From: Akebia trifoliata
Lineage: Eukaryota; Streptophyta; Magnoliopsida; Ranunculales; Lardizabalaceae
Reading direction: 5' to 3'
Length of the DNA stretch: 64,000 nt
NCBI GenBank assembly: GCA_017979445.1
Contig: CM030706.1
Span: forward strand, 33,435,330 to 33,499,329
How positions within the stretch are numbered: position 1 is the stretch's first letter; every line of letters starts with the position of its first letter. Below the pieces are notes generated by a model. The model was given only the letters and a program-made list of their open reading frames with translations, did not search any database and was not told where the DNA came from. Shown here in pieces: positions 24,001 through 35,754 of this stretch. Position numbers and translations under genes: made by a program.

Positions 24001-27000
24001 AGCTCGGTTTACAAATTGCATTGCAAAATTTAGGTCATGGAGTCAGTCCAGCTTACTATTGAAAAAAGAGAGCTTCTATTGCCACACCAACTTTTGCTAA
24101 CGCCACCTCTCAAGATGTGTGCTAATTCTTTAGTGATTTACATATGAATTGGGGTGGCATTAGGAAAAGTTGGGGTACTAAAAGGAGGACGGGAAGTAAA
24201 TGCATACTTCAATTCTCTTGTGACTCCTGGTCTGGGAGCTGCTGCACACATCCGCCGCTTCAACAATCGGTTAATTAAAGATGATTTACCTACATTTGGA
24301 TATCCAACTATTCCAGCACGAACCTGTTGCACAATAATGATAATGAAAAAAATCATCCTCGTATAACATAAAAAGTGAGTAATCTCTAAGGAAATTTCAT
24401 AATTCTAAAAGACTAAAACCAGCTTTTGGTGCTTTCCAAGAAACCAATCATTGACCAAGGGCACAGAACTGGATTTTACAGAATGATTGGAAAGATGCAA
24501 GATATTGATACCAATATAAAGGCAGATACAACTATAGGAATTGTGTACACAACTTCATTTCCAAAATTCTTTGATGGTTATCTATATAGGTATCACATCC
24601 AATATGTTGATGTGATGGTTTAATTTTTTTTAGTTTATTGGAGCTAAGTATCATTTTTTTTTTAATTGCTGAAATGGATGAGTGATAAGGCTAAACAAAG
24701 ACATGATCATAAATGGGTACATTTGAGTGAATTTAGGAATAGCATCAATAAGGGATAAAGCTAAGAAGACATGGCTTTGGAAAAAATAGAATGGAAGAAC
24801 ATGACTCATCCAGCTAACCCCAAAATTTTGGGTAAGACTTTGATGATGACGATGACCAACAGCCAACAGGAAATAAAGAAAGAAAGTCCATTTCCGATTG
24901 AGATGGTCTGGGCATATAGAATGAAGTCCAATGATTGCATCAGTGAGAAGAACTTTTGTGCAAGTCAAAAACTTTAAAAAAGCGAGCCAACAGGAAATAA
25001 AGAAAGAAAGTTGATTCTTGATTGAGATGGTTTGGTCATATAGAACAAAGACCGATGATTGCATCAGTGAGAAGGAGAACTTTTGTGCAAGTCAAAGGCG
25101 AGTAGAATGCCAAAAATGGGATAGATGGTATTAGTAAAGAAAAGATGCCCAGATGCATGCTTTGACTTAATGCATGGCTCAAGAATAATTGAAGGGCAAA
25201 ATAGGATTTATGTTGCTGACCCTAATTTTGGGACAAGTCTTTTGTTCCCTTTGCTATCTGTTGGGGTCTGTGGAAAGAAATGGTAGAATTTTTTAGGGCA
25301 AGGTTCATTCTGTGCAAGACATTGTAATCTCAATTTTAGGTTTTTTTATTTTACTGGTGTCAAGTGTTTAAGGAATCTAGGGGTGTGTTTTTTGATGGTT
25401 TTGTGGGCAGATGGGAGAGGGTTTGTAATCTTGAGAATTGTTAGTGTGGGGCTGTGCTTCTAAGTTGTATTATGTTGGGGTGGTCACTCCACCACCTATT
25501 TTTATTTATTTTTAAATATATAAAAAAAAATGGGACAAGGCATGGATAACAATAAGTAATGATGATCAATAATTAGTATTCACAAACATAATCAAACTCT
25601 GATTTGCGAGATATCTACAACAAAGTTGACATCCATGTAATGATATTCAACACAATTGCAAGTGTACAGAGAAGATTCCCTCAAAACAAGAATACTCAGC
25701 AAATATGATAAATTATCTTTGTGTTAATGTCCTTAATCACTCTTGTAACACTCTTCACCATTAAAATCACATCCTTCATGGTTTCTGCATCCGCATCTTC
25801 AACTACCATTGATGTCAGATCTCTGATGGTTTATGAAATTTCCTTGGTCGCCACACTAGAACTCGTGTGGCATTCTTGACATCGGTCCAATAACTTAGTA
25901 TGGCGCTTGAATCGCCCCTTCTGATATAACATCTCCATCGACCAAAGGTTTGTCTAGTTGCAGCATCCATCACTAGGTTGTCTATCTAGTAATTGTAGAA
26001 GTTGCGATAAATTCTTAGTGAGTAGTTCAAGTTGACTATTGATGTTTCCTATGATCTCTTCCCATCAATCCAACCGTGCATCAATAATGGCATTGTTGTT
26101 TCTATATCTTGATAACATCTTCTCAAAACAAAACCCTAAGTTATAGGAGACAGAACTCGCTCTGATATCAAGTTGATCCAACAAACCCCAAAAGGAGCAA
26201 GAAATAGTAGAATAGGAAGAAACACAAGTAGAAATGAAACCAATAAGAGAAATCACTTTTCTTTTGACCCTTTCTTTCAAACTTCAACAATTCTAAAAGT
26301 ATGATTCTGGAGTTCATGTTGCTTTTATGCCAAGAGAAAAGAAAAAAAAACTACCTTAATAATTATAACTTAGACATTAATTAATCTGAATGGACAACTC
26401 ATAACACACATTTTTTTATATTACAAATGAGGACTTTATTGAATAAGAGGACAAGGTGTCCTCAAAGAAGTAAAATCAGACTAAACTCTCTCGTTACAAA
26501 CACGATCCTATCTGAATAAAAAATCTTAAAAAAACAAGCCTCTAAACTCCCTAAATTGTTTACAGCAAAAGAAAATCAAATCACGAGTGCTTATGATTGG
26601 ATCTAGCGGGGAACTAACATTCCCCTCAAAGGTGCGACCATTACTTTCTTTCCATAAGCTCCAACAAATAGTGAAGGGACCCATCTTCCAAAGAATATTT
26701 TCTCTGCCAGAAAAGGAACATGACTTCCAACTGAATAAAAGGAAAAGAACCGAACAGGATTGACACTAAACAATCTTGAACAATGAAAAGAAATGGGGCC
26801 AAACGGTAAACACCAAACAACAGTGGATGAGAAGATGGTCACTCCCCGCTTGCCTTGCAAAAGCAAAAAAATCAACAATGATTAGGCCCATCGACTTCAG
26901 GAAATTGATTGTAGGGAGGTTTTTAAGAGTTGCAACCCAAACAAAAAAGAAAACTTTTGTAGAGACCAAATGGTAGAAGTAGGGAAGGAGGAATCCAGAT

Positions 27001-28893
27001 TCACTACAAGAAGGGAGTAAACTGACTTGATTGAGAATAGCCTGCATGGTTATCCTTCCAAATCCTTCAATCTTCCAAATTCAAAAAGCGCACAAAGGGT
27101 GATAGTAGATGAGTAAAAGAAGCTGCATCATTGATCTCCCAGTCATTAAGTCTTCTTCTGAGCCCTAGATCCCAAGCAATATCCCTGTCATTAGTAATCA
27201 GGAAGGAAGGGGCATGCACCCCTTTTCTAATAGAAAGCAAATAGAGTACTGGAAAAAGACTGAAGTGGGAGCTTACTACAACAACGGTCCTCCCAGAAAC
27301 GGACATATTCACCTCTTCCTACCTCATAGCAAATATTCTTCCCAAAATCAGACTCAACACTACAAATGTCTTACCACACATGGCACCCATAAGAAAGTCT
27401 AATCGAACTGCTCACCCAGTATTTTCATAACAAGTAATGCCTAAATAAGTCTAAGCCTCTAAGCTACTAGAAGTTAAATCAAAGAAAATAGACAGCCTCC
27501 AAACAATACCTGGGCCTCATGAGGATCCAAGTGCACCATTATGTGAGATGAATCACATCACAAATATAAAAAAAGAAGCTAGGGTTTCATTGATACTGTG
27601 AGAATGATACAGTTTTTGTACAGTAAAAAAACTGAAATCATCAATGATTTTGTCTTGTTCTCAGTTATTCAGCATAAAATACATTTGATTTTTGAAATAG
27701 AAATGTCATAGACAAGTTACAAAAACCATTCCTGTTGTAACTAGATGCCAATTTGTAAGTTGGACCACACCTTTTTTTACTTCTCTCTTTCTTATAAGGC
27801 ATGAATACAAGGTTTAAAACACCTATGACACCACCAGATTCAAAATTTCATGAAAAAGTAAGGAATTGTCAACTTAGCATTTTCACAAGCAAACATAAAA
27901 TTGCATCACAATGGTGTCAAATGCAAGAATTTTGGAACACTCACCGGACGAGGAAGTAGCCCTTTGGCACTACGCTTGACATTCACACCAACAGCTAAAG
28001 ACTTCGCTAACCTCACTAGCTTCATAGTTCCCTGCACATTCCTCAATAAAATTAGTCGATTACTCTGCAGTGAGGGAATCAATCATCAAACCAAAAGAAG
28101 CTAAGAAAGCAAATGACATTCGGATACCATTCCGTGTTTCCCATTGGAGAACACCGCCTTTGTTCCCTGTCTTGCAAAATAAGCAGCCCATGCATTTCTG
28201 TCTGCAGTAGATATCATATCTTCTCTATTCAAAACTAAGATTTTTTTCCTATTACCGAGCCAGGAATCCATCTGCATGATAGGAAAAGGCTCTAGATCAG
28301 TTATGATTACAAATGTTTGTTATACAACTTGTGAGGAGTCCAACTTTGAAGCAATTCAGACCGCTTCAAAATTTTGGGGGAACCCTCTTTGTTACAAGAC
28401 ACGTGGCTTTTTGTATTTATTTCACCCCTACTTTTCTTTTTGAAAAGTAAAAGTTCGTTTGCTTTGAAAAGTTAAAAAGTCAAAATGAAATCTCTTTTAA
28501 ACCTAAAAAAGACTTTTGCATCAAAAAATTTCTCAAGCACTAAAATCTATAAAAAAAAATTACTTGAAACATTAGCTTGGAGAGGTCGTGGAGGGTGATC
28601 TGACCCAGAAATCAAATTCGAACTAGAAGTAACCAATCCAGTAGAAATTTTCTTCTCGTTTACAAAAGTAATAGAGGCAAAGCCCAAATTAGATGGTGTG
28701 ATAGGGAGGTGGAAACTGCAAAAGGAGTGGTTTCAAAGCATTGTTCTTCCAGCAAATTTTGCGAATTAAAGCAGAAAATTTGGTGAAAATGAAGGTGGGA
28801 TGAGAAAGCATCGTCGAGGATTGTCTTCAAGCTTGAGGAAGATTTGTTGATCAACATCAATAGAGAGGTTGGAGAAGGTGGTTTGGTTTGTCT

Positions 28894-28972
<79 letters not shown>

Positions 28973-31900
28973 GAAGACGATACTGTCTTCAGAGGCCATG
29001 GACATCCCTGATAAGGTGAAGATCAGAGAGACCGAGAAATTCAAGTTTCTACTTTTAAAAGTAGAAAGCAGATTTTTTTAATGTTTTAGAAAGTTCTGTT
29101 TTTTACTTTTTAAAGTGTCCTTTTGAACTTATTCAAACTTACTTTCTTTCTTTTCTACTTTCAAAAGTAGACAAATTACATTTTAGAACGTATCCAAACA
29201 GGCTCATAAAACAGTAACTTCTTTGCTTTTGAAGGTTAAAAAGCTTGTTAGGATTCATTTTAGAAAACTACTTTTCAAAAGTAAAAACCTCAACTTTTTA
29301 AAAAGCAAAAGGAAACTACTTTCTACTTCTAAAAGTTACTTTTTCCCAAAGCTACTTTCTATCCAAACGGGCTCTTAGGATACCTCCTTGAAAACGCCAC
29401 GTGTAATTCAAAGGAGAGGGTTCTAACGAAATTTTGAAGCAGAATGGCCAGTTCAAAGTTTTTTCCCCTCGTGGAAAGAACGCAATCGTTGCATCTTTGA
29501 GGGGAAGGTTTTTACGATGGAAGGATTAGTTCTTTCTGTTTTGGAGATCATGTTCTCTTGGAATAAACTTTACAAGGATTTCAAGGGGGTCTTCTTTGAA
29601 GACTTTGTTGTGCGTTGGGATAGGGTGTGTTCGTTACAGCGAGTCGAACTCGTTGGTCAAGCTCTTTTGTGTTTCGCTCTTTCTTTTGTTTTGACTTTTT
29701 GTCTGTTTGGTCCTCTTTGTTTTGGGTTGGTCACTCGACCCCCTGTTTTCTTATCAATAAATTATCTTTATTGATAAAAAAAAAAATAGTCAACTCCAGG
29801 TAAGCAAGTTTAACCAACGTCAAAATAGAGAACTCGACCTGGGGATGATTTGTAGCCAAAGGGATTCTTGCATCTCGCACCTCTATAACAACATCCATCA
29901 ATTTGAGTTGTTCTTTGAGCTCCTTTTCTGTTTTTGCAATATGGCCAGGATACCACTGCCAAACTTTGAATGTTAGGTGATGGAAAAAGACCACATGGTC
30001 TCTCATAGAAAGAGCTATTAGCTCCGGAATGAGAATGAAATTTCACATTATACTAGGAGCTATAGGATCCATTTGGCAAAATCACAAATTATTAGTACCT
30101 GAACAGGACGCAAAGATTTTGTCCAGTAGTAAAAATCAGCATCCAAATCATGCCATTCACTTTCACCTTGGCAACCCTCAAATATATTAATGGAATTGGC
30201 ATTGTCTTTATGGGACCAATTCGGAGCTTTACCACCGGCAGTCTGCAATGTTTTACTTCTCAATTACATTCCAAATTTCAACAGAAGGCTTATATGTACA
30301 TTGACAGAGCTATGTATATAATTAACAGCACGAAAGACTATTTAAAAAGGTAATTCCATTTTTACATATTTTACATGTAAAAAAAATTCTTATTCACATT
30401 TTTTCATGTAAAACAAAATTTTCATCTGACATTATCTAATTCACATGTCAACAAAATGTTCAACATAAGCATCATTAAAGCCTTAACCCAAAAATTCAGG
30501 GCTGGCTGAATGATTCTTGTTCCTCCATTTAATAGGTTCAGGATTCAAGTTAGGAGGTGGCAAAGTTTTTACACCAACTGCCAACCAGAATAAGAAACTG
30601 CCAAAAGAACTCTGCTGGCTGAACTCAAAATGTGTAATGTAACATGATTTTAAGGGCGAACACAATGCATCCTCAATTGCCCCGAACACAATTTTTTATT
30701 GTTTGCATACAAAAGTACATGTATCAAAACAAAAAGAAATGATCACATATAATTATTTGTTGGTCTATAATAAACACATGTTATTACCAATTAGATGGGA
30801 AAAAACTTATATAGGAAAAAAAAAAAACAGAATTGCCAAGTTTATGAGTTTTCAATTTGCAAAATCCCTAGGTTTTTCTTCTTTTTTTTTGATAGATAAA
30901 ACGGAATCCCTCAGGGATTTTTGGGAGATCGAATTTCTAAAAAAAAACTTACGGATGAAAATGCACTAATCCTGGTAACAAAGCACATATACCAAGTTTG
31001 CATCCTTCAACTCAGATATCCCACAAGTGGGCACTTGCTTACTTGGTCTCTTGAGTGATGACATTTATGGTAAATGTTGCTCTAGAGGTGCTCACCTCTG
31101 AATTCAAGCCAAGTTAAGGTTTTAAGATCATGGACGACAACTTTTTTCCTTAGGAGACATATTCCAGGTTGTAAGATCATAGACTAGAAGTTACATTCTA
31201 ACATTACCTAGGGTTTTTTATTTTATTTTTATCATTAAATGTTTTGTCAAGAGAGCGGTGGCCTAAAAGAGGAAAAGAAAGACGAGATAAGAAGCCTCCC
31301 TAGGCCTAAAGCAAAAGCTACTCTCACATTTTAAAAAACAAAAAACAAAGATCCTATATTAAAAGTAAGACCTCAAAAGAAAAGCCCTTAAAATCTTCAG
31401 TGGCTTTGCACAAATAGAATAATAGCTCAAGAATGTCGATAATCATGTCATGAAGAGAATGCTCTTTCCCAAGAAAGACTCTTTTACACCTTTCCTTCAG
31501 CTGCCCCAACAAATAAAAAAGGGACCAGCTCCATACACTTACTCTATCCCTAAATGCCAATGATTGCCAACTTTGAAAAAGGTTTACTACAAACCTAATA
31601 AATAGGACCAAATATGATGGGTATTTATTTATTGGGATAAGAAATGGGACCAAATACGATGGGTATTGAAGAGGAGTATTACCACACCAATGGTTTTCTC
31701 AACGTCAAATTCTATTCCCCCCCCCCCCCCCCCCCCAAAAAAAAAAAAAAAAGTTTGAAGGTAGATCCTCTTATGACCTTCAAAAAACACCTTAAGGATT
31801 CCATTCCAAAAACTCCACACCATAGGAAAGTCGAGAAGCACCTTACGATATAGGTATCCCAATCTTCCCAAAGCCTAAACCTCACTCTCTTTTGGAGAAC

Positions 31901-33528
31901 AGATGGTCTTTCAATTACTAAGATAGAACTCACGAACACATTTTTATGTCATTCCACAAAAACTCACAGAACATTCTATCCAATTGATTTCTACGCTGAT
32001 ACACTCCCAAGGATGGTAAATAACAATAAAAATATATTGTTATGCTTGCAAGAGAACTAGTGGTCTATGTCAATTTACCATCTTTAGACAGAAGCCTTGC
32101 CTTCAATTGAACATAACCTCTTATCAACCCTTCCAATGACTAGATCCAAAATTGCTTTATTCCTATATCCCACTCCAAGAGGCACGCAAAGATAAGATGC
32201 ATTAAAGGTTCCTATTTCACAGCCCGAATATTCAGCCAAATCTCCAAATTAGCACTGGTCCTACACAAAAAATTTACTCATGGAAAGGTTCATAGACAAC
32301 CCAAAACCTGTCTCAAAGCAACAGAATCCTCCTAAAAACATGATATAATTGGAGGGAAGCATCTAAGAAGACTTAAGGTATATCCTACAAACTGTATGGA
32401 ATAAAGTATCCAGATAAATTACCATTCACTACAACCCTCGAGATAAGCCTATCAAGAGATTCCATCACAATATTGAAGATGAAAGGGGAGAAGGGATCCC
32501 CAACTCAAACCACTAAAGCTCCTAAAGAATCCTACAAGACTCCCAATCACTAAAATTGAAAATTTGGCATACACCTCATAATCCAAAAGGTCCATCTACC
32601 GCCAAAGTCCGTTCGACCCAATAAATATTTCAAGAAGTCCCGAGAGATGTGGTCATATTGCTTTTTGAAGATCAATCTTGGACAAAACTCCTCAGATACC
32701 AATATAATTTTGGAATTGTAACTTACGTTACGTTCATTGACTATAAACACACCATTCAGAATTTGGCAACCTTTAACAAAAATGCTTTGCTCTTGAACAA
32801 CCATGCCTGAAATAACCTCCTTTAGCCCCGACACTAACAACATAGAAATAATCTTGTAAATAGCTCGTAGCATATTGATTGGCCTTGGATTTGAAATATC
32901 TTCCACGCCTACCCTTTTTTGGGACCAAAGCAATAGAGGTACAATTGGAAAAACAAGATTAGTGCTGCAGCGACCTCAGTGGGGGTACATCTTGACATGG
33001 TGGCGCACGAATGCCCCTAGATGCGTTTTCTCCGAGATATGATTAAAATGCATCTACGGCCATGCGCGGGCCACCACGTCAAGGTGTCTACGGCTGAGGT
33101 CACTCCAGCATGACTCATCCGAAATGACTATCCAAAAATGATTCATCCGAAAAAAAATTTCTCCACAATCATCAAATTGTCCTTTGTAGTGTTCCTATAT
33201 AATTAAAGAATATCATTTTTTTTTAATAATAAAAAAAAAAAAAAAAACTAGGAGCTTTACCACTACTCATCCCATTAATTGTTTGGAACACCTCATCCTC
33301 TTAAATCAAAGAGAAATCCACAAAACACGCTAATAGAAGTAAAATATTTTCGAAAATTGAAAATTTCTCGAGAGGATAAGAACACAACACATTAAATAGT
33401 CTTGCCTGAATAGTAATGGTTGGGGATGATGATGCAAGAGCCATTGGTGTCTGTTGCTTGGTATGGCGTTGAATAGGGTGTTGTCCTGTGATCATGGGAA
33501 GTCTTAATCCCAACATTTGAACCGCCAT
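21021..33528 (-). CDS. Chloroplast DAR GTPase 3 (cpYlqF/RbgA family), 9 exons
   Basis: Exons in transcript order: 33528-33406, 30242-30099, 29955-29839, 28271-28128, 28031-27945, 24323-24208, 23801-23620, 21305-21248, 21144-21021 (TGA), giving 364 residues; the Arabidopsis homologue At4g02790 is about 370. It is a circularly permuted GTPase like bacterial YlqF/RbgA, which assists large-subunit ribosome assembly; a plastid role is inferred from the family. Exon 1 encodes a Met/Ser/Thr-rich, Asp/Glu-free transit-peptide-like start. Motifs in permuted order: DAR (about 117-119), G4 as NRED (about 143-146), G1 GYPNVGKSS (about 212-220), G2 Thr (about 240), G3 DSPG (about 256-259). The C-terminus reads [11 protein letters not shown]. 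Exon 1 joins exon 2 in frame only through a GC donor (CAG|GCAAGA). The later junctions are GT-AG with phases that close exactly. Exon 1 is the least certain exon. Confidence 0.9.
21440..22440 (+). mobile_element. L1-type LINE 3' end in GTPase intron 7
   Basis: Decayed ORF2 tail: a [15 protein letters not shown] block, a [13 protein letters not shown] block, then WKKRNEHNF, a 3' UTR and an A-rich tail at about 22420-22440. Truncated at 5'; antisense to its host gene. Confidence 0.65.
22560..22850 (+). mobile_element. LINE reverse-transcriptase fragment
   Basis: Plus-strand translation shows [15 protein letters not shown] followed by [10 protein letters not shown], the start of the LINE reverse-transcriptase domain, interrupted by stops. 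The fragment ends where the palindrome at 22848 begins. Confidence 0.6.
22848..22900. repeat. 53-bp near-perfect palindrome
   Basis: Arms 22848-22872 and 22876-22900 match at 24 of 25 positions around a 3-bp loop (TGG). It abuts the end of the LINE fragment in the same intron. Confidence 0.85.
24862..25200 (+). mobile_element. RTE-type LINE tail with tandem duplication
   Basis: Two direct copies of about 117 bp (about 24862-24978 and 24983-25098). The second reads [18 protein letters not shown], like the WFGHVQRR block near the end of RTE LINE ORFs. Diverged and frame-broken. Confidence 0.45.
25230..25530 (+). mobile_element. L1-type LINE 3' end
   Basis: A short tail containing a decayed WGLWKE block, the GFVxRW-like segment and the GGTCACTCCACC 3' UTR motif also seen at 29731, ending in an A-rich tail near 25520-25530. 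Confidence 0.6.
25740..26400 (-). mobile_element. LTR-retrotransposon LTR/leader fragment
   Basis: On the minus strand, TTGATATCAGAGCGAG at about 26175-26160 resembles an initiator-Met primer-binding site. It is followed by a leader and a gag-like start reading [20 protein letters not shown]-like sequence would lie above about 26180. No second LTR was found. Confidence 0.35.
26405..27420 (-). mobile_element. L1-type LINE 3' end in GTPase intron 5
   Basis: Minus orientation. [17 protein letters not shown] block (about 27170), a [18 protein letters not shown] block (about 26940) and a zinc-knuckle-like HLLIHC block (about 26825) precede a 3' UTR ending in a T-rich (A-tail complement) stretch near 26410. 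Confidence 0.7.
28340..29460. mobile_element. Long-TIR element carrying an RPL9 gene piece (Pack-MULE-like)
   Basis: Inverted ends of about 75 bp (about 28340-28415 and 29385-29460) share AACTTTGAA, GCTTCAAAATTT, GAACCCTCT and CACGTGGC in the same order. Inside lie an RPL9 start region (28880-29040) and AT-rich repeats with two hAT-like AAACRGGCTC blocks (about 29199 and 29361). I found no transposase and no convincing target duplication. Long TIRs plus a host gene fragment are the hallmarks of a Pack-MULE. Confidence 0.65.
28900..29040 (+). pseudogene. RPL9: Captured 5' end of 60S ribosomal protein L9
   Basis: A (GA)n leader of about 70 bp, typical of plant ribosomal-protein 5' UTRs, runs into an ATG at 28971. 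The peptide [19 protein letters not shown] closely follows the known N-terminus of plant cytosolic RPL9 for about 19 residues. Similarity then stops and the frame ends at 29081. No further RPL9 sequence is present, so this is a fragment. Confidence 0.8.
29461..29790 (+). mobile_element. L1-type LINE 3' end in GTPase intron 3
   Basis: Begins with a [11 protein letters not shown] block right beside the long-TIR element, followed by [12 protein letters not shown], the GGTCACTCGACC 3' UTR motif and an A-rich tail near 29775-29790. Confidence 0.7.
31200..32950 (-). mobile_element. L1-type LINE, RT to 3' end, in GTPase intron 1
   Basis: Minus orientation. Reverse-transcriptase blocks ([19 protein letters not shown] near 32880, then [14 protein letters not shown] near 32780) are followed by a [11 protein letters not shown] block (about 31870) and a decayed [11 protein letters not shown] region. 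Frameshifts and stops are frequent. A C20A17 tract sits inside it. Confidence 0.65.
31717..31753. repeat. Compound homopolymer C20A17
   Basis: Twenty C followed directly by 17 A. It is one of four such C-A (or T-G) junction tracts in the window and lies inside a LINE remnant. Confidence 0.9.
32961..33113. mobile_element. Fold-back MITE in GTPase intron 1
   Basis: Arms of about 68 bp (from 32961, and back from 33113) share GACCTCAG, TTGAC-TGGTGGC and TAGATGC blocks around a short centre. It lies about 290 bp into intron 1 and would form a long hairpin in the pre-mRNA. Confidence 0.6.
33400..33406 (-). other. GC 5' splice site of DAR GTPase 3 intron 1
   Basis: On the minus strand exon 1 ends CAG and the intron opens GCAAGA, matching the AG|GCAAG consensus of the minor GC-AG class. 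The partner acceptor is TTGCAG before 30242. No GT donor nearby keeps the frame with the transit-peptide-like exon. Confidence 0.6.
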
Positions 33529-33828
33529 TCTTCCTCAACCTCCACTTACTTAGTTACTCTGCTGCCTCTCATGCCATGAGAGCCTACTCTCTTAGAGACA
33601 AGGATAAGAGACTCATCCTCTGCTCCGCGAGTTAAGTAATGTTAACAGACATCAACTCCCTTTTTTTACCGCGTGTATATTTGTAGAAAATTACTTAATA
33701 CACCTTAGAGGAGGTACTCATAATTTTAATGATTTAGATGTAACTTTACATCGTGAGATTGGAGGGTGGCGCTCTTTGCCCACACCCATTATAATTATTA
33801 TTATTATATTTTTTTTTAAAGATAAAAG

Positions 33829-34315
33829 TAGGGCTGCAACCTCAACCCAAGTTGTAGAACCCTCGACCTGAGTTCAATTCAACCTGACCATCGGGTTAGA
33901 GTTTATTAATCCAAGTTTAACCTAAAATTGAGTTTCTAAAATCGAGTTAACCTAAATTAGGTAATTTTGGACGGATTTGACTTATTGAGCAAGTCTAATT
34001 TTATTTTAATCAACACTTAAATTTTATTTTATATCTTAAAAAATAAAATTATTAGTAAATAAATTTGCACACAACCTCCAAATCCATTAGTTTTTGTATT
34101 ACAATTTTTTCCCTTTAATTTTACAATTATATTTAGGAAAAGAGAACCCATATTAAAATAAATAGATAAATAAAAAAATTTATATGTAAATATATAATAT
34201 TAGGTTTGGATTGAGATTTCCAAGCCCAAGCTCAACTCATTTTCCATATAACCCAACCTAGGCTCGCTCATCAACCGGGTTGAGTTCAGGTTAGTCCACC
34301 CAAGTTGCAACCCTA
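33829..34315. mobile_element. hAT-type MITE upstream of DAR GTPase 3
   Basis: A perfect 8-bp duplication, GATAAAAG (33821-33828 and 34316-34323), brackets inverted ends TAGGGCTGCAACC / TAGGGTTGCAACT. The 487-bp interior is AT-rich and non-coding. It starts about 300 bp upstream of the GTPase start codon, so it is probably in the promoter region. Confidence 0.8.
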
Positions 34316-34324
34316 GATAAAAGG

Positions 34325-35345
34325 AGTAACAAATGCAAGTGATTAATCGAGAAAACCTATCGAAGGAAAGAAAAACAAAAGACAACCACAAAGCTACGAC
34401 TCCAACAGATTACAAACGCACTACCCACAGACAGGGAAGTCCTAAAAAATGATCCCTTTGAATTCCTTATAGATCTTACACCAAAAATAAAGAAACACAA
34501 GGATCGACAAATGTAACTCTTAGCTTGAATGAATCTTCCCTTCGAACGTGTTAACATCTCTTTCCTTCCGAAGGTCCCAAGTAATTGTGAACAAAGTTAA
34601 ACTCCAAAACAACCTCTTAAAATGAAGAAAGCTCACCCCCAGATGGGACCATTACCCAAAGAAATTGCTCACAGTACCCGACATACAACACTCCACCCTG
34701 AACAAATATAAGAAATGATCACATAACTCTTTTGCCACTAGGCAATGCAAAAGACGATGATTAGCCGTTTCTTCATCACGCAAATACATACAATAATAGT
34801 TCAAACCACATAAGCCCCTTCTTCTCGATTGATCAAAATTCTCCCCTTTATAGATATCCACAAAAAAAAAAAGCCACCATAGATGACATTTTAGGGCCTC
34901 AAATCACCATGTGGGAAAAGGAGACATCTCCACTCCTATTTAAATTATTATAAAACCTCTTACAAAAAATAACACATTGTTATTAGTAGCCCAAAATCTC
35001 GAATCCCTCCCAATCACCCCTCTAGGAACGTCATCAAGACACTCTAACAACTTTGAAACCTCCGACAACTCCCAATCATTCAATGACCTACTGAACCCCA
35101 ATTCCCGGGTAGAGCCTCCAATATCATCCCCCGAAAACTTGTAATCAGAAGATTATTTTTCCTTGAGATGACAAATAACAACAAGAAACTTTCCTTCGAG
35201 GGACCCACACCACACCAATAATCCTCCCAAAATCTGACCTTGTCGCCCCTCCTAACTTTAAAAACCACCCTCATTTTGAATTGAGGAAGAACCTTAAGGA
35301 TAACTTTCAAAACCCTATACCCATAAGGATTAATTTAGCCGCCAT
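34325..35345 (-). mobile_element. L1-type LINE 3' end, intergenic
   Basis: Minus orientation. A RRGDKVRFWEDYWCG block (about 35240), an RDEETANHRLLHC zinc-knuckle block (about 34770) and a decayed 3' region. It directly abuts the hAT MITE. Truncated at 5'. Confidence 0.65.
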
Positions 35346-35695
35346 CACTTTTCACCATAACCCTTGGTTAGTTGGAATATTTGCACACAACTAAAATGCT
35401 CAATGTACTCACTTCTTTGTTGTACCCACGTAAAAAATTGATTTTGAACACACCTAGTTTAACATTTTTTTATTGTGTTTTCTATGCACCCACTCAAGAA
35501 CCTACAGAACCTCCTCCTTCTTCTTCTCTTTTTTTGCAACTAAAAATGTTTCATCAATGATTCTAAGATTTGTTTTTTACTTTTTTTTTTTACCCAAATG
35601 CTTCAAAATTCAATCAAATTGAAGTCCTTCATATGAAAAAGTACCAAATCTTTTTTGCAATGTTCGATAGGTAGCCATGGGCGGAGCCATGATTT

Positions 35696-35697
<2 letters not shown>

Positions 35698-35730
<33 letters not shown>

Positions 35731-35749
35731 GGGGGGTGGGGGGGGGGGG
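35698..35749. repeat. Compound homopolymer T32 then G-rich
   Basis: T32 followed by G7, T, G12. The strand-complement equivalent of the C-A tracts at 31717, 40138 and 58700. Confidence 0.9.
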
Positions 35750-35754
35750 TCTTT

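Noticed and set aside
24154..24366. Plus-strand open frame over the GTPase G1 exon
   Set aside because: Shadow of the minus-strand exon 24323-24208.
28766..29044. Antisense open frame with Leu-Ser repeat
   Set aside because: Mirror reading of the same (GA)n tract.
28869..29081. Open frame with a long Arg-Glu repeat
   Set aside because: The repeat is just translated (GA)n; only the part from 28971 has meaning, as RPL9.
30060..30263. Possible GTPase start at 30263
   Set aside because: A TTGCAG acceptor precedes 30242 and a transit-peptide-like exon lies at 33528-33406; the upstream Met codon would lie in the intron.
31644..31853. Proline/lysine-run open frame
   Set aside because: Translation of the C20A17 homopolymer junction.
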